From an uncultured Flavobacteriaceae bacterium (GTDB lineage: Bacteria; Bacteroidota; Bacteroidia; Flavobacteriales; Flavobacteriaceae), in the NCBI GenBank assembly GCA_938029725.1, contig CALHGE010000003.1, positions 1-33,867 of the forward strand: a stretch of DNA of 33,867 nucleotides, written 5' to 3'. Of this stretch, positions 1 to 8,669 are shown in pieces. Position numbers and translations under genes: made by a program. The first letter of the stretch is position 1. Every line of letters begins with the position of its first letter. Below the pieces are notes generated by a model. The model did no database searches. It saw only the letters and a program-made list of their open reading frames with translations, and was not told the origin of the DNA.

Positions 1-1167
1 GAAGATGAAGTGATTATAGATGGGGCTGGCGGCACCTTGGTGGCCGGAATGTATGAAATGCATGCCCATACGGGAGATGAAGGCGCCCTATTGAATATAT
101 TGGCCGGAATTACTTCTTTTCGGGATATGGGGAACGATAATGAAGTATTGGACGAACTCATCAAAAAAATTAATTCAGGGGTTTTAGCCGGGCCAAGAGT
201 TCATAGATTAGGTTTTATTGAAGGTCAAAGTGAATACAGTGCAAATAATGGAATTTTGGTATCTAGTGAAGAAGAAGCCCTGGCCGCTGTGGATAGCTAT
301 CATGACATGGGCTTCTATGGGGTGAAACTATACAATTCTATGAACGGAGATTGGGCGCCGGCCATAGTTAAAAAAGCTCATGAGTATGGGATGTTCGTAT
401 GCGGACATGTACCGGCATTTTCAAATGCCAATGCCATGTTGCGTGCCGGTTTCAACGAGATGACCCATATTAATCAAACCATGTTGGGTTGGGTGTTGGA
501 ACCTGGAGAAGATACACGTACCCTGCTTCGTCTTACGGCATTAAAAAGATTTCCCAGATTGGACCTGAATAGTCCCAAGGTACAGGAATCTATAGATTTA
601 TTTGTGAAGAACAAGACTGCTATAGACCCTACTTTGGCTATCCACGAAGTCTTGATGAAAGCTAGGAACGGGGAGGTCTGGGAAGGCACCAAAGATGTCA
701 TAGACCATATGCCTCCAAACTCGCAACGTGGATTTAAGGTGGCCTTGGCCGAAGTGGCTTCTGCGGAAGACGACCAGGCTTATCGTGAGGGCTACGAAAA
801 AATTGTAGAGACCTTGAAAATGATGAAGGACAAAGGAATCTTTATCGTACCCGGCACTGATCTGGGCGGTGCTTTTTTTTATCATCGCGAATTGGAGCTC
901 TACCAACAATTGGGCTATACACCAGCTGAGCTAGTTAAACTGGCTACCTATGATATGGCTCAATATTTAGGGGATGAGGATCTCGGAAGTATTGCACCTG
1001 GCAAACTGGCTGATTTCTTCTTAATTGCTGGAAATCCAGTAGAGGATATCAAAGCAATCAAAACAATTTCAATGGTATCTCGTGGTGGTACTTTCTACTA
1101 TCCAAGTGAGGTGTATCCCGCTTTTGGTATCCAACCCTTCACTCCAATACCGGAAGTAGAAGAGTAA
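1..1167 (+). CDS. Amidohydrolase (imidazolonepropionase-like), 5' end missing
   Basis: The reading frame is open from base 1, so the N-terminus lies outside the window; 388 residues are visible. The start GAAGATGAA is in frame and continues into the fold. Metal-dependent amidohydrolase signatures are seen in order: the HxH motif (MHAH, visible His21 and His23), a Lys in GVKLYNS that could be a bridging lysine, a His in CGHVPAF, a His in MTHIN and an Asp in PGTDLGG. The C-terminus has the usual DLGSIAPGKLADF segment, where the chain returns to the small beta domain. The family hydrolyses amide, peptide or ring C-N bonds, often in the periplasm; the substrate cannot be told. It resembles the lipoprotein amidohydrolase at 3390-4847 in motif layout, but the two are divergent. 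Family assignment is firm, function is not. Confidence 0.85.
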   Translation, partial: EDEVIIDGAGGTLVAGMYEMHAHTGDEGALLNILAGITSFRDMGNDNEVLDELIKKINSGVLAGPRVHRLGFIEGQSEYSANNGILVSSEEEALAAVDSYHDMGFYGVKLYNSMNGDWAPAIVKKAHEYGMFVCGHVPAFSNANAMLRAGFNEMTHINQTMLGWVLEPGEDTRTLLRLTALKRFPRLDLNSPKVQESIDLFVKNKTAIDPTLAIHEVLMKARNGEVWEGTKDVIDHMPPNSQRGFKVALAEVASAEDDQAYREGYEKIVETLKMMKDKGIFIVPGTDLGGAFFYHRELELYQQLGYTPAELVKLATYDMAQYLGDEDLGSIAPGKLADFFLIAGNPVEDIKAIKTISMVSRGGTFYYPSEVYPAFGIQPFTPIPEVEE

Positions 1168-1576
1168 AAACGCAACCAACAGATTTTAGGACCACTTATG
1201 ATGGTAATACGATTCAAATTAATTGTTATGGCCTATCGAAGAGTGTTATTAAAAAACCTCTTATGAAAAGCCTCGGTTCAGTTTCCTAAGGTTTACATAA
1301 ACGATAGATTAATTCAGAAAACAGAACTATGGTAACTTGGTACTTTATCAGAGCCTTAGGTGTCAAATGAATATATTCTATATCTGATAACCATTCTGTT
1401 TCTTATGTGGAAAGGACGCACATGGTGTACCAGCCTCCGCCGTATTAAAGTGAGCATAGCTATATGTATTGCAAGCGCTTTTATAGCCTAGTCTGAAACG
1501 AATTTTTAAGTGGTACAAATACAGCTGTTTTAAGGGGTTCACTTTGACCGTTTTTTGTAAGCTATCTGTTGGTATG
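1168..1576. other. 409-bp spacer between convergent genes, no supported gene
   Basis: The spacer separates the plus-strand amidohydrolase from the minus-strand sulfurtransferase. I found no convincing terminator hairpin, tRNA or conserved RNA. A minus-strand frame covering 1378-1659 is open for 93 codons but overlaps the end of the sulfurtransferase in another frame and shows no domain I recognise. The spacer may hold decayed sequence. Confidence 0.5.
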
Positions 1577-2413
1577 CTATTTTGTTGCGATTGTTTTACC
1601 GTTTCTACTCCATTCACTCCATGAGCCCACATAGAGCTTAGGAATTTCCAAACCGGCATAGGCTACTGCTAAAATAGAATGACAAGCCGTAACTCCTGAA
1701 CCGCAATGAAATACCCTATTCTCCTTAGCGATACCACCAAAAAGTTGCGTATACTTTTCTTTGAGTGCTTCCGGAGATTTAAATAGTCCGTTTTTGTCCA
1801 AATTTTCAGCAAAAGGTATGTTTACTGCTCCGGGTATATGCCCGGCAATTAAATCAATAGGCTCGAATTCTCCGTTGTAACGCGGCGTGGCGCGAACATC
1901 AACCAAAATATGGTCAACATCTTGTGAAACTTTTACTACTTCCTCTAGTTGCACTGTGGGTAGTTTCCAGCTGGTTAACTTGTAAAGCTCAGCTGGTTTG
2001 AGCGCTACTTTTTTTGAATTTATGGGGTATTGCTTCTTTTCGGCCTCCTGAATACCACCATTCAACACCTGTACTTTTTCATGACCTAAAGCTTTTAACA
2101 TCCACCAAAATCTAGCGGAAGCGTTTGCTCCATTTTTATCATCATAGATGACCACATGATGGTCTGGCGAGATGCCAAGTTCAGAAATTGTTTTTGCGAA
2201 ATTTTGAATTTTTGGTAATGGATGCCTTCCGCCATTGGCGGCATCTTCGTGTAGCTCTGAAAGTTGTGTATTAAGGTCGACGAAAATTGCCCCATCTAAA
2301 TGTTTGTCTTCGTAATTTGCTGCTGCATGAGGGCCACTACTGGCGTTTATGACAATCAAATGAGCAGATTTGTATAATTCGAATAATTCCGATACTTGAA
2401 TAATGGGAAGCAT
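1577..2413 (-). CDS. Rhodanese-type sulfurtransferase (3-mercaptopyruvate/thiosulfate)
   Basis: A 278-residue protein with two tandem rhodanese domains, the normal length for the TST/MST family. The N-terminal domain (about 1-130) is the non-catalytic copy. The C-terminal domain (about 150-278) has the active-site loop HCGSGVTAC with nucleophile Cys237. The loop CGSGVT is the type found in 3-mercaptopyruvate sulfurtransferases such as E. coli SseA; thiosulfate sulfurtransferases usually have CRKGVT. It would move sulfane sulfur from 3-mercaptopyruvate to thiol acceptors or cyanide in the cytoplasm. There is no signal peptide. The start is the ATG at 2411-2413. A 163-bp gap separates it from the SDR gene upstream on the same strand, so it may have its own promoter. 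Confidence 0.9.
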   Translation of the reverse strand: MLPIIQVSELFELYKSAHLIVINASSGPHAAANYEDKHLDGAIFVDLNTQLSELHEDAANGGRHPLPKIQNFAKTISELGISPDHHVVIYDDKNGANASARFWWMLKALGHEKVQVLNGGIQEAEKKQYPINSKKVALKPAELYKLTSWKLPTVQLEEVVKVSQDVDHILVDVRATPRYNGEFEPIDLIAGHIPGAVNIPFAENLDKNGLFKSPEALKEKYTQLFGGIAKENRVFHCGSGVTACHSILAVAYAGLEIPKLYVGSWSEWSRNGKTIATK

Positions 2414-2576
2414 ATTTGTTTTAGTATTAGTCCTGAATTTTATTTAAATAAGATGCCATGCATACGTATGGCTTAACAGCATCTCTTATCATATTGAAGC
2501 ATAAAGCCTCGTAATCTCTAGTATCGCTCATAAACACATCTTCAGTTTCAATGAAAACGTTGAAGCACAGCCTTTC

Positions 2577-3350
2577 TTAGCCCATTATTCCTTTAACTAG
2601 TCCGCCATCGACAGTTATAGTTTGCCCGGTAATATAACTGCTATGTGAAGAAAGAAGCCATAGGGCTAATGAGGCAAAATCTTCGGGATTTCCAATTTTT
2701 TTAACTGCTGTTTGCTGTGAAAAAGCCTCACGTATTTCAGTCTCGGGTATGCCTTTTATCGCGCTATTTTTCGCAAATAGAGTTTCCATACGTGGCGTAG
2801 CATGATAGCCTGGGCCCAAAATATTTAGGGTTACGCCTGAGCTTCCTATTTCTTGAGATAGCGTTTTTACGTAGCCAGTAACTGCCAACCGCATAGCATT
2901 ACTAAGTACTAAATTGGCAACGGGTTGTTTGGTAGACACACTTTCAATGTAGAGCAATCGCCCATACCCGTTCGCCATCATTTTTGGAAGTAAGGCCTGG
3001 GTCAGGGCTATTTTCCATCGTAGCACGGTTTTGTAGGCTTCATCCCAATCTGATAGCTTGGTTTCCATTGCGGGCATAGCTGGTGGTCCACCCGAATTGA
3101 TGACGGCTCCGGTTAAAACGCGGTTTCCAATCTTTAGAATAATACGCTCCAAAACTGATTCCTCAGAAAGGTCGCCCACAACTATTTCTATCCGGTCACT
3201 AAATTTTTGCAAGGCTAGTAATTTAGCTTCTGTTCTAGCCACTGCAATTACCCTTGAATTTTCGGTAATTAATTGTTCGGTTATGGCTTTTCCGAAACCG
3301 CTGGTAGCACCTCCAACCAAAAAAAGGGTGTCATCTAAGTGTAGCTTCAT
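2577..3350 (-). CDS. Divergent short-chain dehydrogenase/reductase lacking the classical Tyr/Lys pair
   Basis: A 257-residue SDR-fold protein. The nucleotide-binding loop GGATSGFG (residues 13-20) and an NSGG motif (85-88, in place of NAG) are present, as is the C-terminal ITGQTITVDGG segment typical of FabG-like enzymes. At the active site, the usual YxxxK is replaced: counting from Ser137 (YIESVS), the Tyr position is Ser150 and the Lys position is Arg154 (LSNAMR). This SN..R pattern is, as far as I recall, shared by a subgroup annotated as 3-oxoacyl-ACP reductase-like, so it may define that subgroup rather than be a decay event. Only 39 bp separate it from the amidohydrolase gene upstream, so the two may be cotranscribed. 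The substrate is unknown. Confidence 0.85.
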   Translation of the reverse strand: MKLHLDDTLFLVGGATSGFGKAITEQLITENSRVIAVARTEAKLLALQKFSDRIEIVVGDLSEESVLERIILKIGNRVLTGAVINSGGPPAMPAMETKLSDWDEAYKTVLRWKIALTQALLPKMMANGYGRLLYIESVSTKQPVANLVLSNAMRLAVTGYVKTLSQEIGSSGVTLNILGPGYHATPRMETLFAKNSAIKGIPETEIREAFSQQTAVKKIGNPEDFASLALWLLSSHSSYITGQTITVDGGLVKGIMG

Positions 3351-3389
3351 ATGATGTGTGTGCTAAAGGTTTAATACCCTGACGAATGT

Positions 3390-4847
3390 TTAGTCATTTT
3401 GTAATTTTTGTAAAATAGCATCCAACTCTTTTCGGCCAAAAACTTTCCCTTGTTTGATTACCGTATGTATGCTTTTAGTATGTTGAATATCGTCTAAAGG
3501 GTTCTGGTCTAAAATTAATAAATCTGCCCACATAGTTTCCTTGATGGAGCCCAACTCATTTTCCATATTAAAATACTTAGCGGGGTTTATGGTCGCTGTT
3601 CTTAAAGCTTCCAACGGTGATAATCCTGCTTTTACCAAAACCATCAATTCTTCGTGTAAACTTAAGCCCGGCGTTAATAATGCAATGGGGGTATCGGTAC
3701 CTGCCATCATATCAATACCAGTTTGATGAATTTTGCCCGCCATCATTAAATTCCAATCTTCCCAATTTTTTCTAACTTCTTCAACAGGGCTATTGGCGAG
3801 TATTTTTGAATTTTCTTTCCAAATGCGACCAATAGAGTCTGGTAAATAGGCATAACTCTCTTGGTAATCGGGGCGGGCATAATAGCGCCCTGAAAACAGG
3901 GTATTCAGTGTTAGCGTAGGTATCTGCCATGTTTCGTTCTTTTTAAGAACGGCGAGTACTTCATTTGCTTTGGTCTCATCATAGTTTTTTACGGCTAACC
4001 CGCGTTGCGCCGTGTGAATTTTGCTGCGCAAGGTAGCGCCAGTTTCCGCAGCTCCTTCTGCTAATATTTTTTTTCGAGCCTCCCACAATTCATCTGCATT
4101 TGAAGCGCATGATATTTCGAGGTTGCGCATATGTTCCATACTATTTAGCCCTGCATTTGAAGCGCTAATCACATCCATACTTAAAGGAACATGACCTGTA
4201 ACTTTTAGTTTGTTCGCTTTAGCCAACTCATTGACTTTTATGAATTGTTCGGGAGTCAACATTTCATAGGCTTTTAGCAAATCAACGTCTTTGCCTACCA
4301 ACATGTTTACTTGAGTAACTACATCAGCTACAGACGCCAAGCCAACAGAAAGTTCTGGGTGCCCTGGGTCACTACCATCATAAACATTCGGTTCGCCATC
4401 TAATAGCGGCCCTGCCATCATAACTCGCGGTGTGCCTGTCGGATTTGCCAAAGCCTTGTCTTTCCATGCTTTTACAAAATCAACATTACCGCCCGTATCG
4501 CGAACACTAGTAATACCGTATGACAAAAACAAATCGAACATACTGGGTGCTAATGCTTCGATATAGGCGAAATGCACATGAGCATCCCATAAACCCGGAA
4601 TCAAATATTTTCCACTGCCATCAATAATAGTATTTTCTTTAGATAAGATTAGGGTTTCAGAATCAATTATTTTATTGATTTTCCCATTCTTAATTATAAC
4701 GGTCTGATTTTCTTTTAAACCATCTGTAGGATCAATGGTGCTAATGTTTTTGATGCAGATCGCATTTTCAAAAAGAATTTCATTTGATTGACAGGCTGCC
4801 AATACTATCAAAAGGAAGAAATATAAAAGTTTGTTTATGTTTTTCAT
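3390..4847 (-). CDS. Lipoprotein amidohydrolase (imidazolonepropionase-like)
   Basis: A 485-residue amidohydrolase with an N-terminal lipoprotein signal: a hydrophobic run ends in VLAAC, so Cys19 would be lipidated. The HxH metal motif is in LWDAHVHF (His90 and His92), followed by DLLKAYE, TGHVPLS, SMEHMRN and MAGTDTP, which supply the Lys, two His and Asp of the binuclear or mononuclear metal site. The C-terminus has LGSIKETMWADLLIL. I chose the ATG at 4845-4847; an in-frame TTG two codons upstream gives no better signal peptide. It is divergent from the propionyl-CoA operon. Family members in Bacteroidota are often predicted dipeptidases or cyclic-amide hydrolases of the cell envelope; the real substrate is not visible. 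Confidence 0.88.
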   Translation of the reverse strand: MKNINKLLYFFLLIVLAACQSNEILFENAICIKNISTIDPTDGLKENQTVIIKNGKINKIIDSETLILSKENTIIDGSGKYLIPGLWDAHVHFAYIEALAPSMFDLFLSYGITSVRDTGGNVDFVKAWKDKALANPTGTPRVMMAGPLLDGEPNVYDGSDPGHPELSVGLASVADVVTQVNMLVGKDVDLLKAYEMLTPEQFIKVNELAKANKLKVTGHVPLSMDVISASNAGLNSMEHMRNLEISCASNADELWEARKKILAEGAAETGATLRSKIHTAQRGLAVKNYDETKANEVLAVLKKNETWQIPTLTLNTLFSGRYYARPDYQESYAYLPDSIGRIWKENSKILANSPVEEVRKNWEDWNLMMAGKIHQTGIDMMAGTDTPIALLTPGLSLHEELMVLVKAGLSPLEALRTATINPAKYFNMENELGSIKETMWADLLILDQNPLDDIQHTKSIHTVIKQGKVFGRKELDAILQKLQND

Positions 4848-4880
4848 TTCCAAGAGGTTCTAATTAAAAATCTTCTAAAA

Positions 4881-4906
4881 CTACATCTTTTCTTTAGAAG
4901 AAGTAG
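4881..4906. promoter_or_regulatory. Imperfect inverted repeat, possible operator before the propionyl-CoA operon
   Basis: The 26-bp stretch starts CTACATCTTTTC and ends AGAAGAAGTAG; outer CTAC/GTAG and inner TCTTTT/AGAAGA pair with one internal mismatch and one wobble. A second, shifted pairing is CTTCTAAA (4872-4879) with TTTAGAAG (4893-4900). It lies in the 168-bp region between divergent genes, where a shared regulator could act. No T-run follows, so a terminator is unlikely. Confidence 0.4.
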
Positions 4907-5015
4907 ATGAGAAAAGTGCAAAATTTTTGATGAATTATTGAAAACTTCTGAGTCTCTTTTCACTATAAGACCTATCATTTTAATACTTTTAGTTACTCAA
5001 TAATAGTTGGTAGCA

Positions 5016-5495
5016 ATGAAGAAGTATGTAATTACTGTAAACGAAGAAGAAACACTTGTGAATAAAGGTGATATTGACGTTTTGGATAGTATTAGAATTG
5101 ATGCAGCGAAGCTACATCTGCTAGACAATAATCAGGCCTACGATATTAGTGTGCTTCATTCTGATTTTTTAAATAAAACCCTCACTTTATCAATTAACGG
5201 AAATACCTATGAGGTTAAGATTGAGGATGAGTACGACCAGCAAGTAAAGAAAATGGGTTTGTTGGCGGTAACTGCGCCAAAGGTTAATTCTATTAAAGCC
5301 CCTATGCCTGGTCTTATTGTCGCTATTATGGTGGAGGTAGGGCAAGCTATTTCGGAAGGAACCCCTTTATTGGTTTTGTCAGCTATGAAGATGGAAAATA
5401 TTATTCTTTCACAAGGTGAGGGCGTTGTAAAATCTATTGAAGTGCAAAAGGATGCTGCCGTAGAAAAGGGACAATTGATTATTGAAATCGAATAA
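5016..5495 (+). CDS. Biotin carboxyl carrier protein of acyl-CoA carboxylase
   Basis: A 159-residue protein. Residues 1 to about 85 resemble the small beta domain that precedes the biotinyl domain in acyl-CoA carboxylases (SINGNTYEVKIEDEYD). Residues about 88-159 form a biotinyl/lipoyl domain with the motif SAMKMENI; Lys125 is the expected biotin attachment site, within the usual PMPGL...AMKM frame. It carries carboxybiotin between the biotin carboxylase and the carboxyltransferase encoded just downstream. The ATG at 5016 is preferred; an in-frame TTG nine bases upstream gives no extra conserved residues. It is the first gene of a five-gene run ending at 12234, and the enzyme's three activities are on separate polypeptides. 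Confidence 0.92.
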   Translation: MKKYVITVNEEETLVNKGDIDVLDSIRIDAAKLHLLDNNQAYDISVLHSDFLNKTLTLSINGNTYEVKIEDEYDQQVKKMGLLAVTAPKVNSIKAPMPGLIVAIMVEVGQAISEGTPLLVLSAMKMENIILSQGEGVVKSIEVQKDAAVEKGQLIIEIE

Positions 5496-5616
5496 AAAGA
5501 GGCGAATTAAGCGGTGCCTGTGCATAGTTGAAGTCAAGGTGTTGTAGTAAAGAATAGAAACATTTTCGCCTTTGCTTAAAAGCAAGTGCCAGAATGATCA
5601 TAAACGGAATCATCGA

Positions 5617-7089
5617 ATGAAAAAAATACTAATTGCCAACCGAGGTGAGATAGCGCTTCGAATAATGAAGACCGCTCAAAAGATGGGCATTAAGACGGTT
5701 GCGGTATACTCCGAAGTAGACCGTTATTCACCGCATGTGAAATTTGCAGATGAAGCTGTTCTGCTAGGAAAAGCACCTTCTTCTGAGTCTTATTTGGTGA
5801 TGGAAAAAGTCATAGCAGCTGCTAAGCGCACGGGTGCTCAAGGAATTCACCCTGGGTACGGCTTCTTAAGTGAAAATGCGGCCTTTGCCCAAATGGTAGA
5901 AGATAATGGTCTCACTTTTATCGGCCCAAAACCACATGCTATTAAAATAATGGGTAATAAACTAGCGGCTAAAGAAGCGGTTCGTGATTATGATATTCCT
6001 ATGGTGCCGGGTATTGAAGAGGCAATTACCGATGTTGCTTTGGCGGCTAAAGTTGCTAAGGAAATAGGCTTTCCAATTTTGATTAAAGCTTCAGCCGGTG
6101 GCGGTGGAAAAGGTATGCGGGTTGTTGAAAACCTAGCGGAGTTGCCTGAACAAATGGACCGTGCGATAAGCGAAGCGCAAGCAGCTTTTGGTGATGGCTC
6201 AGTTTTTATAGAGAAATATGTAGGTTCACCAAGGCATATTGAAATTCAAATACTTGCAGATACACATGGAAATGTCGTTCACCTTTTTGAGCGTGAATGC
6301 AGTGTGCAAAGGCGTCATCAAAAAGTGGTTGAGGAAGCTCCGTCTACGGTGCTTACCCCTGAATTACGAAAAGCCATGGGTGAAGCTGCTGTGAAAGTTG
6401 CCAAAGCTTGTGATTATGTTGGCGCAGGTACGGTAGAATTTTTGTTGAATGAGAATAAGGATTTCTACTTTCTAGAAATGAATACACGTTTGCAGGTTGA
6501 GCATCCGGTTTCAGAATTGATTACTGGAATTGATCTGGTGGAGCAGCAAATCAAAGTAGCGCGCGGCGAAAAGCTAGAATTCACTCAAGAAGAGCTGTCT
6601 ATAAGCGGTCATGCCCTCGAAGTTCGCGTGTATGCTGAAGACCCGCTTGAAAACTTTATGCCGAGTATCGGAACGCTCACCACTTATAAAATACCTGTTG
6701 GCAAAGGTATTCGGGTTGATGATGGTTTTGAAGAGGGTATGGAAGTTCCTATTTACTATGACCCGATGTTATCAAAGCTGATTACCTATGGCAAGAATAG
6801 AGCTGAAGCCATTCAGCTAATGATAAAGGCCATTGCTAATTATAAAGTTGAGGGAGTTGCAACAACTTTACCTTTTGGCAAATTTGTTTGCGAACATGAA
6901 GCTTTTACTTCAGGTAATTTTGACACCCATTTTGTTAAGAATTATTATTCTCCAGAACAACTACAGAAGCAGCATGCGGAAGAGCGAAGAGTAGCTGCTC
7001 TAGTCGGGTTGCAGCTATACCTTGAAAACCAGAAAATAGTAAAAACCCCAGCTACAGTTTCTTCAAATTGGGAGAAAAGAAATTTGTAA
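5617..7089 (+). CDS. Biotin carboxylase subunit of acyl-CoA (propionyl-CoA) carboxylase
   Basis: A 490-residue biotin carboxylase: N-terminal domain (MKKILIANRGEIALR), ATP-grasp domain with the Gly-rich loop GGGGKGM at 161-167, the EMNTRLQVEHPVSE signature of the active site, and a biotin carboxylase C-terminal domain. It uses ATP and bicarbonate to carboxylate the biotin on the carrier protein encoded upstream. The frame is open further upstream to 5572, but the family's start, MKKILIANRGE, begins at 5617, so the longer version is rejected. A 121-bp gap follows the carrier gene, with no clear terminator. It has no fused biotinyl domain, unlike mammalian PCC alpha. Confidence 0.95.
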   Translation: MKKILIANRGEIALRIMKTAQKMGIKTVAVYSEVDRYSPHVKFADEAVLLGKAPSSESYLVMEKVIAAAKRTGAQGIHPGYGFLSENAAFAQMVEDNGLTFIGPKPHAIKIMGNKLAAKEAVRDYDIPMVPGIEEAITDVALAAKVAKEIGFPILIKASAGGGGKGMRVVENLAELPEQMDRAISEAQAAFGDGSVFIEKYVGSPRHIEIQILADTHGNVVHLFERECSVQRRHQKVVEEAPSTVLTPELRKAMGEAAVKVAKACDYVGAGTVEFLLNENKDFYFLEMNTRLQVEHPVSELITGIDLVEQQIKVARGEKLEFTQEELSISGHALEVRVYAEDPLENFMPSIGTLTTYKIPVGKGIRVDDGFEEGMEVPIYYDPMLSKLITYGKNRAEAIQLMIKAIANYKVEGVATTLPFGKFVCEHEAFTSGNFDTHFVKNYYSPEQLQKQHAEERRVAALVGLQLYLENQKIVKTPATVSSNWEKRNL

Positions 7090-7116
7090 TAGTCCAAATT
7101 GATTTGAATAGTAAGA

Positions 7117-8658
7117 ATGAAAGATAAAAAACAGATACTAGCAGATAAATTGGCCTTAGCGCAATTGGGTGGCGGTCAAGAACGAATTGAAAAGCAGCAT
7201 GCCAAAGGAAAGTTAACCGCAAGAGAGCGGGTTCATTTTTTATTGGATGAAGGTTCTTTTGAAGAAATGGGCGCCTTGGTAACCCATCGCACAAAGGACT
7301 TCGGTATGGAAAAACAAATTTTTTATGGAGATGGTGTCGTTACCGGTTATGGAACTATAAACGGAAGACAGGTCTGTGTTTTTGCGCAAGATTTTACCGT
7401 TTTTGGCGGTGCCTTATCAGAAACACATGCAGAAAAAATCTGTAAGATTATGGACATGGCGATGAAGATTGGCGTGCCAATAATTGGATTAAACGATAGT
7501 GGTGGTGCCCGAATTCAAGAAGGTGTTCGTTCGCTAGGCGGTTATGCAGATATTTTTCATAGAAATGTAATGGCATCCGGGGTAATTCCTCAAATTTCAG
7601 CGATTATGGGCCCATGCGCTGGTGGAGCTGTATACTCACCCGCGATGACCGATTTTACCCTAATGGTGGAGAACTCAAGTTACATGTTTGTTACTGGCCC
7701 CAATGTGGTGAAAACAGTAACGAATGAAGTAGTCACCGCAGAAGAATTAGGGGGTGCTTCTACACATGCAACAAAATCAGGAGTTACACATGTAACGGCT
7801 GCTAATGATATTCAATGCATCAATCAAATTAAGCAGATGGTAAGTTATATGCCTCAAAACTGCGAAGATAAACCAGATGATATTCCATTTGAATTGGGTG
7901 ATGAAATACGCGAAGAGTTGGAAAGTATAGTTCCAGAAAATGCAAATCAGCCCTACGATATGCGGCAGGTCATTAAGGGTATTATTGATGCAGATACCTT
8001 CTTCGAAATTCATGCAGCTTATGCCGATAATATTGTAGTAGGTTTTGCGAGACTAGCAGGAAAAAGTATTGGTATCGTTGCCAATCAACCCATGAGTTTA
8101 GCGGGAGTTTTAGATGTCGATAGCTCAAAAAAAGCAGCCCGTTTTACACGTTTCTGTGACTGTTTTAATATTCCACTTTTGGTATTGGTAGATGTACCAG
8201 GTTTTCTGCCGGGTACTGACCAAGAATGGAACGGAATCATCACCAACGGAGCAAAGTTATTATATGCTTTGAGTGAAGCGACCGTGCCCAAAGTAACTGT
8301 AATTACAAGGAAAGCATACGGTGGAGCATACGATGTGATGAATTCTAAGCATATTGGTGCCGATATGAACTATGCTTGGCCCGGAGCTGAAATTGCAGTA
8401 ATGGGTGCCAAGGGTGCCAGCGAGATTATTTTTAGAAAAGAGATTGGCGCTGCGGATGATCCTATTGCGAAATTGGCTGAAAAAGAAGCAGAATATGCAG
8501 CGAAATTCACCAACCCATATAGCGCAGCAGAAAGAGGATTTATTGATGAGGTAATTATTCCGAAGAACACCAGAAGAAAATTGATAAAAGCCTATACCGC
8601 GCTTCAAAACAAAGTCGCTACCTTGCCAAAGAAAAAGCACGGAAACATTCCGTTGTAA
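7117..8658 (+). CDS. Propionyl-CoA carboxylase carboxyltransferase (beta) subunit
   Basis: A 513-residue carboxyltransferase of the PCC beta/methylmalonyl-CoA decarboxylase type. The N-terminal crotonase-like half carries [13 protein letters not shown] and the oxyanion-forming [12 protein letters not shown]; the C-terminal half carries [13 protein letters not shown] and [11 protein letters not shown]. It transfers the carboxyl group from carboxybiotin to the acyl-CoA. Propionyl-CoA is inferred as substrate because methylmalonyl-CoA mutase genes follow directly; acetyl-CoA or methylcrotonyl-CoA carboxylases share the fold. Gaps are 27 bp upstream and 11 bp downstream, so an operon is likely. 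Confidence 0.93.
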   Translation: MKDKKQILADKLALAQLGGGQERIEKQHAKGKLTARERVHFLLDEGSFEEMGALVTHRTKDFGMEKQIFYGDGVVTGYGTINGRQVCVFAQDFTVFGGALSETHAEKICKIMDMAMKIGVPIIGLNDSGGARIQEGVRSLGGYADIFHRNVMASGVIPQISAIMGPCAGGAVYSPAMTDFTLMVENSSYMFVTGPNVVKTVTNEVVTAEELGGASTHATKSGVTHVTAANDIQCINQIKQMVSYMPQNCEDKPDDIPFELGDEIREELESIVPENANQPYDMRQVIKGIIDADTFFEIHAAYADNIVVGFARLAGKSIGIVANQPMSLAGVLDVDSSKKAARFTRFCDCFNIPLLVLVDVPGFLPGTDQEWNGIITNGAKLLYALSEATVPKVTVITRKAYGGAYDVMNSKHIGADMNYAWPGAEIAVMGAKGASEIIFRKEIGAADDPIAKLAEKEAEYAAKFTNPYSAAERGFIDEVIIPKNTRRKLIKAYTALQNKVATLPKKKHGNIPL

Positions 8659-8669
8659 TACGATTATAG

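Noticed and set aside
598..909. 103-codon minus-strand frame
   Set aside because: Antisense shadow of the amidohydrolase, without any domain.
1378..1659. 93-codon minus-strand frame in the spacer after the first amidohydrolase
   Set aside because: It overlaps the sulfurtransferase C-terminus in another frame, has no known domain and no visible promoter or ribosome site. A decayed fragment is possible but not supported.
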